A DNA stretch of 5,404 bases, from contig JAIOTF010000221.1 in NCBI GenBank assembly GCA_021107195.1, positions 1 to 5,404 of the forward strand, written 5' to 3'. A program made the translations under genes and the position numbers. Positions 1 through 5,125 of this stretch are shown here, in pieces. Within the stretch, counting starts at the first letter, position 1, and each line of letters begins with the position of its first letter. The DNA is from Anaerolineaceae bacterium. GTDB taxonomy: Bacteria > Chloroflexota > Anaerolineae > Anaerolineales > Anaerolineaceae. Below the pieces are notes generated by a model. The model searched no databases. It saw only the letters and a program-made list of their open reading frames with translations, and was not told the DNA's origin.

Positions 1-333
1 GAGTTTTCGTTGTGATTCTCCGAGCAATTCAATGAGATGGGCATTGTGCACCAGGCGGTCGAGAATGGCATCGGCCAAGGTTGGATCTGGCAATCGGGCA
101 TGCCAGGCAGGGATGGGGAATTGGGAAACCAACAACGTGGCCATCCGTCCATAGCGGTCATCCAGAATATCCAACAAGAACTGAGCTTCTACCAAGGAAG
201 GTTGGTCACGGAGCCAATCGTCGAGAATGAGTAAATTTGTCTTGTGGAGAGATTTGATCAAGCGGGGATAAGTGCCTTCCAATTGAGCCATCTTGAAATC
301 CTGGAAAAGACGGGGCAAGCGAAAATAGCGGCG
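1..333 (-). pseudogene. istB: IS21-type IstB ATPase, C-terminal remnant (5'-truncated, runs off the window)
   Basis: Reading the minus strand with codons ending at position 1 gives about 110 residues of clear IstB character: RLPRLFQDFK, then a Walker B segment LLILDDW, a sensor-like LVSQFP, and the family's DPTLADAILDRLVHNAH stretch followed by GESQRKL. IstB is the AAA+ helper ATPase of IS21-family transposons and works with the IstA transposase. The Walker A (P-loop) half is absent. Upstream of the first conserved residues (about 330) the frame loses homology and meets a stop at 358-360. An internal ATG at 289-291 would give only a 97-residue piece, so this is a broken gene rather than a functional helper. 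The extreme C-terminus is cut by the window edge, so the gene may extend left, and istA is not visible. Identification rests on remembered family motifs but they are strong. Confidence 0.88.
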
Positions 334-335
334 GG

Positions 336-449
336 GCGGTGGGCGACCTGTGGATCGTCAGCCGCGTGCTGCGCTGCACGCCCGCCTGCCTGGTGCAGGA
401 TTTTGGAGACGGCGTGTGTCTCTTCGAACCGCCAGAGCCGCAGAATTGA
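336..449 (+). pseudogene. 3' end of an unidentified gene, fused to the istB break
   Basis: From about 336 a plus-strand frame reads AVGDLWIVSRVLRCTPACL and continues to a TGA at 447-449, ending in EPPEPQN. The third codon positions are strongly G/C, unlike the AT-rich flank after 450, which suggests real coding history. There is no start codon or ribosome binding site. To the left the frame passes straight into the antisense of istB, so the 5' part is missing. I do not recognise the family. It and the istB remnant are head-to-head, both lacking their 5' parts at the same point, which suggests a deletion or insertion breakpoint at 331-336. A chance open frame of 38 codons remains possible. Confidence 0.4.
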
Positions 450-468
450 TATAAAGGATGTTTGATGT

Positions 469-579
469 CAGCAATTCTCAAAATGCTGGAACAAATCTGT
501 TGTAGGCTCGACTTCAGTCGTTATAGGTCAAAAATTAATGATTAAAATTGTTACTGTAAATCTGAATTGAGAATTGCTG
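469..579. mobile_element. 111-bp MITE-like unit with perfect 13-bp inverted ends
   Basis: CAGCAATTCTCAA at 469-481 is the exact reverse complement of TTGAGAATTGCTG at 567-579. The 85 bp between them are AT-rich and non-coding, with a short hairpin at 509-520. Perfect inverted ends around a non-coding core of this size are typical of non-autonomous miniature elements mobilised by a transposase in trans. I see no obvious target-site duplication in the flanks and cannot name the parent element, so a simple long-range inverted repeat is an alternative. Confidence 0.5.
502..520 (+). repeat. Short GTAG-preceded hairpin, REP-like
   Basis: GTAG at 502-505 is followed three bases later by CGACT-TC-AGTCG (509-520), a perfect 5-bp stem. 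REP elements moved by RAYT transposases carry a GTAG/GTGG tetranucleotide 5' of a hairpin. The location, about 200 bp upstream of a RAYT-like gene, fits this, but the motif is short and the loop is very tight. Confidence 0.3.
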
Positions 580-596
580 GTTTTCCAAATTCCCTC

Positions 597-625
597 TTGA
601 AATAGAACAATTATTCTAGTATAAT
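597..625 (+). promoter_or_regulatory. Sigma70-type promoter upstream of the RAYT-like gene
   Basis: TTGAAA at 597-602 and TATAAT at 620-625 are separated by exactly 17 bp, one mismatch from the full consensus. Transcription would begin near 632, about 90-115 nt before the possible start codons of the transposase-like frame. It lies just outside the right end of the MITE-like unit. Function is predicted from sequence only. Confidence 0.65.
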
Positions 626-744
626 GGTATTGCTTGGGGTTATATGATTACTTTTCCGGATTTTGATTTCCCCCACAGTTTGCTGCGCGTTTTCACGAAT
701 TTCAACTCGCGAGGAATCCCATTTTATTCACATTTATTCCCTGG

Positions 745-1170
745 TTGCCCTCAGACGACATCACACAGGCTGGATTGTATTTCATATCCCTGACCCCCCG
801 GGAACCTGCTGCTCTGTTGTCCGTGATGAAAAATGGCGAACAGCGATTAACCCCGCTGGGTACGATCGTCAAAGATAGCTTCCCTGTCCTGGAGCGTACC
901 GGCGCCCTCACCCTGTACGCCTGGAGAATAGATCCTCACCACCTTCATTGCCTTCTTTTCCAGTATGATGCCTGCCTCAAGGAACTACGCACACTCCCTT
1001 TTTGGATCCCCCAACCGATCTCCGAAGTGATCCGCGTATTCAAATCCCGTTCCACAAGAAAGATCAATGCACTCCTCGGTATCAAAGGGATTCCTTTCTG
1101 GCGGCGAAAATACTATATTGCATATATTTGTGACCTCCAACAGCTCAGATCAATCAACCACGATTATTGA
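745..1170 (+). CDS. Y1/HUH transposase of the REP-associated (RAYT, IS200-like) group, start uncertain, C-terminus shortened
   Basis: The 141-residue frame matches the RAYT/Y1_Tnp layout: QAGLYFISLT near the N-terminus (compare the usual GxYFVTICT), LTPLGTIVKDSF, then DPHHLHCLLF at 63-72, which aligns with the family's MPNHFHGII and supplies the metal-binding HxH (H66, H68). Next come ISEVIRVFKSRSTRKIN (92-108) and FWRRKYYIAYI (118-128), whose Y123/Y124 align with the catalytic-tyrosine segment. These enzymes nick single-stranded DNA at REP hairpins and may no longer self-transpose. The frame lacks an ATG: TTG at 745 is the listed start with no visible ribosome binding site, while the frame is open back to a stop at 664-666. 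A GAGGA at 711-715 precedes an ATT codon at 721, a rare but possible start. The protein stops right after SINHDY, before the family's usual YIxxNPxxW-like end, because the TGA falls at the start of repeat module A. It may therefore be decayed. Confidence 0.75.
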   Translation: MPSDDITQAGLYFISLTPREPAALLSVMKNGEQRLTPLGTIVKDSFPVLERTGALTLYAWRIDPHHLHCLLFQYDACLKELRTLPFWIPQPISEVIRVFKSRSTRKINALLGIKGIPFWRRKYYIAYICDLQQLRSINHDY

Positions 1171-1316
1171 GGTTCACATTAATAAGTTAACACTTTCACC
1201 TGCGGATAATTCGTAAGGGCGAACATTGTCCAATGCTTTGTTGGATGGCATTCGCCCAAGCGGCATGTTAATTAAAATCCATGCTTAATTGCATATTGCC
1301 AATCCTGGCAGATCGT
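1167..1316 (+). repeat. Dispersed repeat module A, copy 1 (REP-like)
   Basis: This stretch aligns collinearly with 5165-5308. The first 34 bp (1167-1200) differ at two positions, the middle is variable, and the last 66 bp (1251-1316) differ at four positions with no gaps. All six substitutions are transitions. GTAA at 1213-1216 sits directly 5' of a hairpin in both copies, as GTAG does in REP elements. The module begins inside the last codons of the RAYT-like gene and includes its stop. A further imperfect pairing (AAGC..CATG with CATGCTT, 1259-1286) lies distal to the main hairpin. Confidence 0.85.
1217..1257 (+). repeat. Long imperfect hairpin inside repeat A, copy 1
   Basis: GGGCGAA (1217-1223) pairs with TTCGCCC (1251-1257). 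Above two mismatched pairs, the stem continues through three G-U pairs and TCCAA/TTGGA (1229-1233 with 1241-1245), leaving a 7-nt loop. In copy 2 the outer 7-bp stem is kept exactly but the upper part is absent. It could be the RAYT recognition structure and could also act as a transcription barrier after the transposase gene, though no T-run follows. Confidence 0.7.
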
Positions 1317-1325
1317 TTTCCAACA

Positions 1326-1359
1326 AATCTGCTTGAAATGACTCGGCCTGGGGCAATCC
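1326..1359 (+). repeat. Dispersed repeat module B, copy 1
   Basis: The 34 bases starting AATCTGCTTGAAAT and ending GGGGCAATCC match, with about three differences and one single-base gap, the reverse complement of 5347-5381. The module lies directly after module A in both copies but in opposite orientation. Its right end runs into the CCT microsatellite. Confidence 0.8.
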
Positions 1360-1393
1360 TCCTCCTCCTCCTCCTCCTCCTCCTCCTCCTCCT
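1358..1393. repeat. (CCT)12 microsatellite
   Basis: Twelve uninterrupted CCT triplets begin within the end of repeat module B. The corresponding place in copy 2 has no pure run, only a G-rich segment with GCTGC-GGA-GCAGC. The tract is not inside a credible gene; the minus-strand frames crossing it encode only runs of Glu or Gly. The 5'-UTR of tetR starts some 300 bp further on, so length changes here are unlikely to alter a reading frame. The G-rich minus strand could form unusual secondary structure. Confidence 0.95.
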
Positions 1394-1606
1394 TCGCAGC
1401 TTTCGCAAGAGGGATAAAAAAAGTTAACCAATTTATGTCTATCAAGAAGACAATTCCGGCACAACTTGCAGGCAATAATGGCTTTCAATCGGGCTGACCT
1501 TACCCCTCTTTCAGCATCTGACCTTCCGGGTTGCTTCTCGATGAAACAAACACTTTCTGGAGTGCAGCGGTTTTCCAAAATGCTGGATGGAAAATATATC
1601 CTGATA
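1394..1606. other. Intergenic stretch without a supported gene
   Basis: Between the microsatellite and the operator array no frame shows a recognisable domain or a start with a ribosome binding site. A plus-strand frame from 1466 is open into tetR, but the tetR promoter and ribosome binding site lie inside it, so it is taken as chance. The base composition is mixed, with a short A-run at 1415-1421. Confidence 0.5.
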
Positions 1607-1665
1607 TTGAACCAACTGGTTCAACCGCTTGGTTCAACCAACTGGTTCAACCAGGTTGACAAACC
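1607..1665 (+). promoter_or_regulatory. Palindromic operator array upstream of and overlapping the tetR promoter
   Basis: The first site, TTGAACCA-AC-TGGTTCAA (1607-1624), has perfect 8-bp arms. Two abutting palindromes follow, TTGGTT-C-AACCAA (1629-1641) and CTGGTT-C-AACCAG (1642-1654), then a looser GGTT-GACA-AACC (1654-1665) whose spacer lies within the -35 hexamer. TGGTTCAACC recurs at 1617, 1630 and 1643, an exact 13-bp period. A 17-bp direct repeat is present at 1610-1626 and 1636-1652. TetR-family proteins bind short palindromes near their own promoters, so autorepression by the adjacent tetR product is the likely role. That is inferred from position and symmetry. Confidence 0.8.
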
Positions 1666-1684
1666 ACTTGCTCAAATTTATAAT
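1656..1684 (+). promoter_or_regulatory. Perfect consensus sigma70-type promoter of the tetR-luxR unit
   Basis: TTGACA (1656-1661) and TATAAT (1679-1684) are separated by 17 bp, a full consensus match. The predicted transcript would start near 1691, giving a leader of about 30 nt before the ATG at 1721 with GAGGAG at 1706-1711. A promoter this strong normally needs a repressor, which fits the operator array overlapping its -35 box. Confidence 0.88.
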
Positions 1685-1720
1685 TCAAACAAGAACTTTT
1701 GTAACGAGGAGCAATTGGCA

Positions 1721-2305
1721 ATGACTGTTGAACTGACGATTATCAATGCTGCTATTGAATGTATCGAAAAATATGGCATACAGGGCACCACCAACCGCCG
1801 CATTGCTGAAATCGCCGGGATCAGCAACGCCGCCATCAATTACTACTTCCGCACCAAAGACATCCTCATCGCCCAGACGCTTGCCCTCACTCTCGAAAAT
1901 GCCTTTGACTTCGCCAACTTTGAAGACCCGCCAGACGCTTCGCCAAAACAGCGCTGCATGACCATCTTCAATGACCTCATCGTCGGCAGCCTCAATTATC
2001 CGGGCATCACCCGTGCCCATATCTATCCGCTGCTCGTAGAGGGCAAATATACGCCCGAAGTTGTGGCCCGTCTGAACCAGTTCACTACCCAGCTCGCTGC
2101 CGACCTCCACACCCGCGGCTGTCTTCTCCCTGAAGAAGAATTGCACCTTGCCATTGCCCAGGCCACCATGGCAGTCTTGATGGCTGTTTTGTCGCCCGCC
2201 CTCTTTGCTGATGGTTTGCATACCGACCTGCGTCTGCCGCAAGATCGCCAGCGCTTTGTTACCCGTCTGGTCAACCGCCTTTTCAGCGAGGTGGCCAATG
2301 GATAA
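1721..2305 (+). CDS. TetR/AcrR-family transcriptional regulator
   Basis: The 194-residue protein has the TetR layout and the usual family length. The N-terminal DNA-binding domain comprises INAAIECIEKYGIQGTTNRRIAEIAGISNAAINYYFRTK in successive segments (8-46), with the helix-turn-helix at about 24-43 and the diagnostic YYFxTKxxL. The C-terminal part is an all-helical ligand-binding and dimerisation domain of unrecognised subtype, so the inducer cannot be told. The ATG at 1721 is chosen because GAGGAG (1706-1711) lies 9 bp before it and the consensus promoter ends at 1684. The longer open frame from 1466 would contain that promoter. The stop codon overlaps the start of the next gene, implying translational coupling. 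It probably represses its own operon through the palindrome array just upstream; whether it also controls the SDR genes is open. Confidence 0.92.
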   Translation: MTVELTIINAAIECIEKYGIQGTTNRRIAEIAGISNAAINYYFRTKDILIAQTLALTLENAFDFANFEDPPDASPKQRCMTIFNDLIVGSLNYPGITRAHIYPLLVEGKYTPEVVARLNQFTTQLAADLHTRGCLLPEEELHLAIAQATMAVLMAVLSPALFADGLHTDLRLPQDRQRFVTRLVNRLFSEVANG

Positions 2306-3089
2306 AGTCAAACGCCTGGTATGGATCGCCAGCATCTTTCTCATCAGTCTCGGCGTCATCTCCCTCGTTTTGAATGTCGGCTTTGGTCTTGATCTCAACT
2401 TTAGCTGGCCGCTTGTTGTCATCCTCTTGGGCGGTGCTTTCTTCATCCTCGTTGAAGCCCTCCGCCATAAATGGGCCTGGGTAGACTGGTTCTACTTCCC
2501 TGGCTGCATTTTCCTCGCTCTCGGCTTGATCTTCCTCTTCAATGTCATCACCAATGATTGGGCTGCCTGGGCCTATGCCTGGCTGCTCCTGCTCACCGGC
2601 CTGGGGGCTGGCGTGGTGCTTGTCAATCGCACTGGCCGCTGGCCGCAGCAGGTGACCGTGGTTGGAATCGGCACGATCATTACTGCCACCGCAGCGTTCG
2701 TTTTGTTTGGTGCCATCACCGGCGGGCTTTTCATTCAGGTTACGGCTCCCTTGCTGCTCGTCGTCTTTGGCGTTTCCTTGCGCTGGCTCCGTCTGGAAAC
2801 CATCCTCCCGGAACAATTCCAGCGCCGGCTGCAGGAACGACGAACCACCGCCAGTGGACAAACAGCCTCCTCCGGGCAAGATGTCCTCATTGAGCCCCTT
2901 AGTGCTCGTGAACGGGAAGTGCTGACCCTCATCGATCAGGGTCTTACCAACCGTGAGATTGCCGACAGGCTCACCGTCGCGGTCAGTACTGTCAAAACGC
3001 ACATCAACAACATTTATGGCAAACTGGGTGTCCGCACCCGCATTCAGGCCATTAAACAGGCCCGCGCGCTGGGTTTGATTGAAGATTGA
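2298..3089 (+). CDS. Membrane-anchored LuxR-type regulator (six TM helices + C-terminal HTH)
   Basis: The 263-residue protein joins a hydrophobic N-terminal half to a LuxR/FixJ-type DNA-binding domain. Six likely membrane helices lie at about 7-27, 37-55, 64-84, 88-108, 118-139 and 143-161. A charged linker (163-197) rich in Arg and Gln leads to the HTH at 199-260, with LSAREREVLTLIDQGLTNRE, the recognition segment VSTVKTHINNIYGKLGVRTR, and a tail ending GLIED. The second helix, starting FSWPLVVILLGG, recalls the small membrane repeats of LiaF/DUF5668-type envelope-stress proteins; that is only resemblance. There is no receiver, PAS or autoinducer-binding domain, so the membrane part is presumably the sensor. 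The ATG at 2298 overlaps the tetR stop by 8 bp and has GAGG at 2288-2291; a longer frame from 2205 lies inside tetR and is unlikely. Confidence 0.88.
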   Translation: MDKVKRLVWIASIFLISLGVISLVLNVGFGLDLNFSWPLVVILLGGAFFILVEALRHKWAWVDWFYFPGCIFLALGLIFLFNVITNDWAAWAYAWLLLLTGLGAGVVLVNRTGRWPQQVTVVGIGTIITATAAFVLFGAITGGLFIQVTAPLLLVVFGVSLRWLRLETILPEQFQRRLQERRTTASGQTASSGQDVLIEPLSAREREVLTLIDQGLTNREIADRLTVAVSTVKTHINNIYGKLGVRTRIQAIKQARALGLIED

Positions 3090-3129
3090 GCTGCCAAAGC
3101 AGCGAAAATAGACCTGAAATGGATCAGGA

Positions 3130-3171
3130 GGGGGGTGGAGAGACGAATCCACCCCCCATTCCCACCCTTTT
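3130..3171 (+). terminator. Strong hairpin after the luxR-type gene, probable terminator
   Basis: GGGGGGTGGA (3130-3139) pairs perfectly with TCCACCCCCC (3148-3157) around an 8-nt loop. The only T-run is TTTT at 3168-3171, ten bases after the stem, so termination may be partial. It sits 41 bp after the stop of the regulator gene and would separate the regulator pair from, or attenuate read-through into, the SDR genes. Confidence 0.6.
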
Positions 3172-3199
3172 ACCGATGCGTTTCCACCCGTGAAAATGA

Positions 3200-3234
3200 T
3201 ATAGATAGGTCAGCACAACGCCAGCCCAACTGGC
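3200..3234 (+). promoter_or_regulatory. Leader of the SDR genes: weak -10 candidate and small palindrome
   Basis: TATAGA at 3200-3205 could serve as a -10 box, but no good -35 box lies 17 bp upstream. GCCAG-CCCAA-CTGGC (3220-3234) is a perfect 5-bp stem and contains CCAACTGG, an 8-mer also present twice in the tetR operator array (1612-1619 and 1638-1645). It ends 23 bp before the next start codon. A regulatory site for the TetR protein here is a guess. Confidence 0.25.
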
Positions 3235-3257
3235 AGTTTATTTTGAAAGGATAGAAA

Positions 3258-4130
3258 ATGGAAATATCATTGAACGGGAAAACTTACGTTGTCACGGGTG
3301 CCACTTCCGGCATCGGTCTGGCAACTGCGGAACAATTGGTCAAAAAGGGGGCGGCAGTCATTGGCATCGGCCGCTCGCAAGAGCGCTGTGACGCGGCCAA
3401 GGCGCACCTGATCTCGCTTGATCCCCAGGCCAGCGTTACCTGTTGTCTTGCAGATCTTTCTTTACAGAGCGATATCCGCGCCCTGCGGGGAAAGATTGAG
3501 AAAGCCCTGGCAGAAATGGGAAAGGAATACCTGAATGGCCTGGTCAACAATGCCGGCACATTCACTTACTGGTTGGCGCTGACCCCCGAAGGTTTTGAAA
3601 AGCAATGGGCTGTCAATCATTTGGCGCCGTTCCTCCTGACTCATGAACTCTTACCTCTTTTGCTGGCTGCACCCACCGCCCGGGTGGTTACGGTAAGTTC
3701 CGGCTCCCATTACCAGGGGCGTTTGAAATGGGACGACCTCCAGTTGCGCAGACGTTACAGCGGACTGCGCGCCTATCAAAACACCAAGCTGGCGAATGTC
3801 CTCTTCACCCTGGAACTGAACCGGCTCATGGGGGCGGATTCTACCGTGCGCGCTTTTGCGGCTGACCCGGGATTGGTGAAAACCGATATCGGCCTGAAAG
3901 GCACGCCATCTTTGGTGCGCTGGTTTTGGAAGCGCCGCCGCGCAGGCGGCAAACCGGCGCACGTCCCTGCTCAGGGCATCGTCTTTCTCTTGTCAGAGCC
4001 TTCGCTCCAGGGATCAGATGAAGTCTACTGGAAGGCTGGCAAGCCCAAACGTGCCAGTAAGTTCGCTTTGAATGAAGATGATGCCTTCCGCTTGTGGGCA
4101 CAATCCGAACTCATGTGTGGCATTGCCTAG
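3258..4130 (+). CDS. Short-chain dehydrogenase/reductase, retinol-dehydrogenase-like
   Basis: This 290-residue classical SDR has the nucleotide-binding TGATSGIG at 13-20, Arg39 after the second strand (typical of NADP(H) preference), the acidic ADLS at 65-68, and NNAG at 97-100. The catalytic tetrad is N120 (in VNHLAPFLLT), S148, Y173 and K177 (YxxxK). DPGLVKT follows, and the tail ending near LWAQSELMCG is characteristic of retinol dehydrogenase/WWOX-like SDRs. These oxidise or reduce alcohols and carbonyls of lipophilic compounds; bacterial members rarely act on retinol and the substrate cannot be told. No membrane helix is apparent, so it is probably cytosolic. AAAGGA (3246-3251) lies 6 bp before the ATG. 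It is followed 12 bp later by a second SDR gene, so the two are probably co-transcribed. Confidence 0.92.
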   Translation: MEISLNGKTYVVTGATSGIGLATAEQLVKKGAAVIGIGRSQERCDAAKAHLISLDPQASVTCCLADLSLQSDIRALRGKIEKALAEMGKEYLNGLVNNAGTFTYWLALTPEGFEKQWAVNHLAPFLLTHELLPLLLAAPTARVVTVSSGSHYQGRLKWDDLQLRRRYSGLRAYQNTKLANVLFTLELNRLMGADSTVRAFAADPGLVKTDIGLKGTPSLVRWFWKRRRAGGKPAHVPAQGIVFLLSEPSLQGSDEVYWKAGKPKRASKFALNEDDAFRLWAQSELMCGIA

Positions 4131-4142
4131 GAGAACATAGCG

Positions 4143-4985
4143 ATGAAGACGAACAAAGAATTTGACAATGGAACAGCAGGCAAAAGCCTGGTGATGATCA
4201 CAGGAGCATCAGGCGGGCTGGGTAAGGCATTTGCTGTGGAATGTGCCAGCCGCGGTTGGAACCTTTACCTGACCGATCTGCGCCCCGAACCGCTGCAAGT
4301 GCTTGCCAATGGTTTGCACAACACTTATCGTATGCAGGTGCATACCCGGCCATGTGACCTGGCTGACGTAGCATCACGCGCAGACTTTCTCGCGCAGATC
4401 AGAGAAGAAGGGCATCACTTCTGGGGACTGATCAACGTCGCCGGCCTGGATCATGAAGGCCTCTTCTTCGAGCAATCCTCGCAGCAAATCCGCAATATCG
4501 TGCGCCTGAATATTGAAGGTACGCTTGAAATGACACATGGCATGATGGCCTTCCGCGATCCGCTGCAAGCCTTTCGCATCATCAATGTGGCCAGCCTGGC
4601 CGGCTTTTTCCCCATGCCGGTCAAGGCCACCTATGCCGCTTCCAAGCGCTTCCTGCTGGATTTTTCATTGGCCTTGCGCAATGAATTGCAGGATGCAGGT
4701 GCCACGGTGACCGTCTTATGTCCCGCCGGTCTGCCCACCACGCCCAAGTGTATCGAGTCCATAGATTCGCAGGGCATTATGGGCCAGTTGACCACGCAGA
4801 ATATTGGCACCGTTGCCAATCAAACCCTGAACGCCGCCTTGAAAGGCAAGGCGGTTTGTATCCCCGGCAGGTTGAATCAGTTCATAAGCGTCGCCAGTTC
4901 GCTTATCCCAAAGGTTGCTGTGGTGAACCTCATCGGTAATCGTTGGCGGGCGACGCGTCAGCGTGTGGTTTCACAAATAAGATGA
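4143..4985 (+). CDS. Short-chain dehydrogenase, DltE/COG0300-like
   Basis: The 280-residue protein is a classical SDR with a 14-residue leader before the Rossmann fold. It has TGASGGLG at 20-27, Asp45 at the end of the second strand (typical of NAD(H) preference), CDLAD at 71-75, and NVAG at 98-101 in place of the usual NNAG. The catalytic residues are N123, S151, Y164 and K168 (YAASK). CPAGLPTTP corresponds to the usual PG motif region. The C-terminus (about 245-275) is moderately hydrophobic then basic, as in COG0300 members, and may lie against the membrane. GGAGA (4130-4134) begins at the last base of the preceding stop codon, 8 bp from the ATG, so it is clearly the second gene of a two-gene unit. 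The two enzymes share little sequence beyond the SDR core, so a recent tandem duplication is unlikely. The substrate is unknown. Confidence 0.9.
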   Translation: MKTNKEFDNGTAGKSLVMITGASGGLGKAFAVECASRGWNLYLTDLRPEPLQVLANGLHNTYRMQVHTRPCDLADVASRADFLAQIREEGHHFWGLINVAGLDHEGLFFEQSSQQIRNIVRLNIEGTLEMTHGMMAFRDPLQAFRIINVASLAGFFPMPVKATYAASKRFLLDFSLALRNELQDAGATVTVLCPAGLPTTPKCIESIDSQGIMGQLTTQNIGTVANQTLNAALKGKAVCIPGRLNQFISVASSLIPKVAVVNLIGNRWRATRQRVVSQIR

Positions 4986-5008
4986 TTATCATTTTTCTTT
5001 TGTTTTAT

Positions 5009-5031
5009 AGGGCGGTGCAAAACCGCCCTTT
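5009..5031 (+). terminator. Hairpin terminator after the SDR pair
   Basis: AGGGCGGT (5009-5016) pairs with ACCGCCCT (5022-5029) around a 5-nt GCAAA loop, 23 bp after the second SDR stop. Only TTT follows the stem. The long T-rich run (4991-5006) lies before the hairpin, so intrinsic termination may be modest. On the minus strand no T-run follows either. Confidence 0.65.
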
Positions 5032-5096
5032 GGATAATAACGACAAGCATGTATAGGGCCCTTGTTAGTTTACCCAACGGGTTGTTGATCATTATT

Positions 5097-5125
5097 CCGC
5101 TCGCTGAGCTTGTCGAAGCGAGCGG
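5097..5125. repeat. Palindrome with 9-bp stem and AGCTTGTCGA core
   Basis: CCGCTCGCT (5097-5105) pairs exactly with AGCGAGCGG (5117-5125) around an 11-nt loop reading GAGCTTGTCGA. From memory, GC-rich palindromes with a GAGCTTGTCGAAG core occur as intergenic repeats in many unrelated bacterial genomes, so this is probably a member of such a family. Confidence 0.75.

Noticed and set aside
37..234. Plus-strand frame of 65 codons at the left edge
   Set aside because: It is antisense to the clearly conserved IstB C-terminus.
206..481. Minus-strand frame of 91 codons over the istB region
   Set aside because: The IstB homology is in a different minus-strand frame; this one is out of frame with it.
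1272..1578. Minus-strand frames with Glu-run or Gly-run proteins
   Set aside because: The runs are only the translation of the CCT microsatellite; the rest is repeat sequence with no recognisable domain.
1607..1665. Short CRISPR-like repeat array
   Set aside because: The 13-bp period has no spacer of suitable length and the units are palindromic operator-like sites beside a promoter.
1466..1720. 85-codon N-terminal extension of the TetR protein
   Set aside because: The perfect promoter, the operator array and a GAGGAG ribosome binding site all lie inside it, and TetR homology starts at the ATG at 1721.
1685..2446. Long minus-strand frame antisense to tetR
   Set aside because: It is a shadow of the tetR and luxR-type coding strands with no family motif; the plus-strand genes have clear domains, starts and ribosome binding sites.
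2558..2925. Plus-strand alternative frames inside the luxR-type gene
   Set aside because: They overlap a gene with clear TM helices and HTH in another frame, and have no ribosome binding site or recognised domain.
2283..3152. 289-codon minus-strand frame antisense to the luxR-type gene
   Set aside because: The composition is low-complexity Glu/Asp/Gly of the kind produced by the antisense of a membrane protein; there is no domain.
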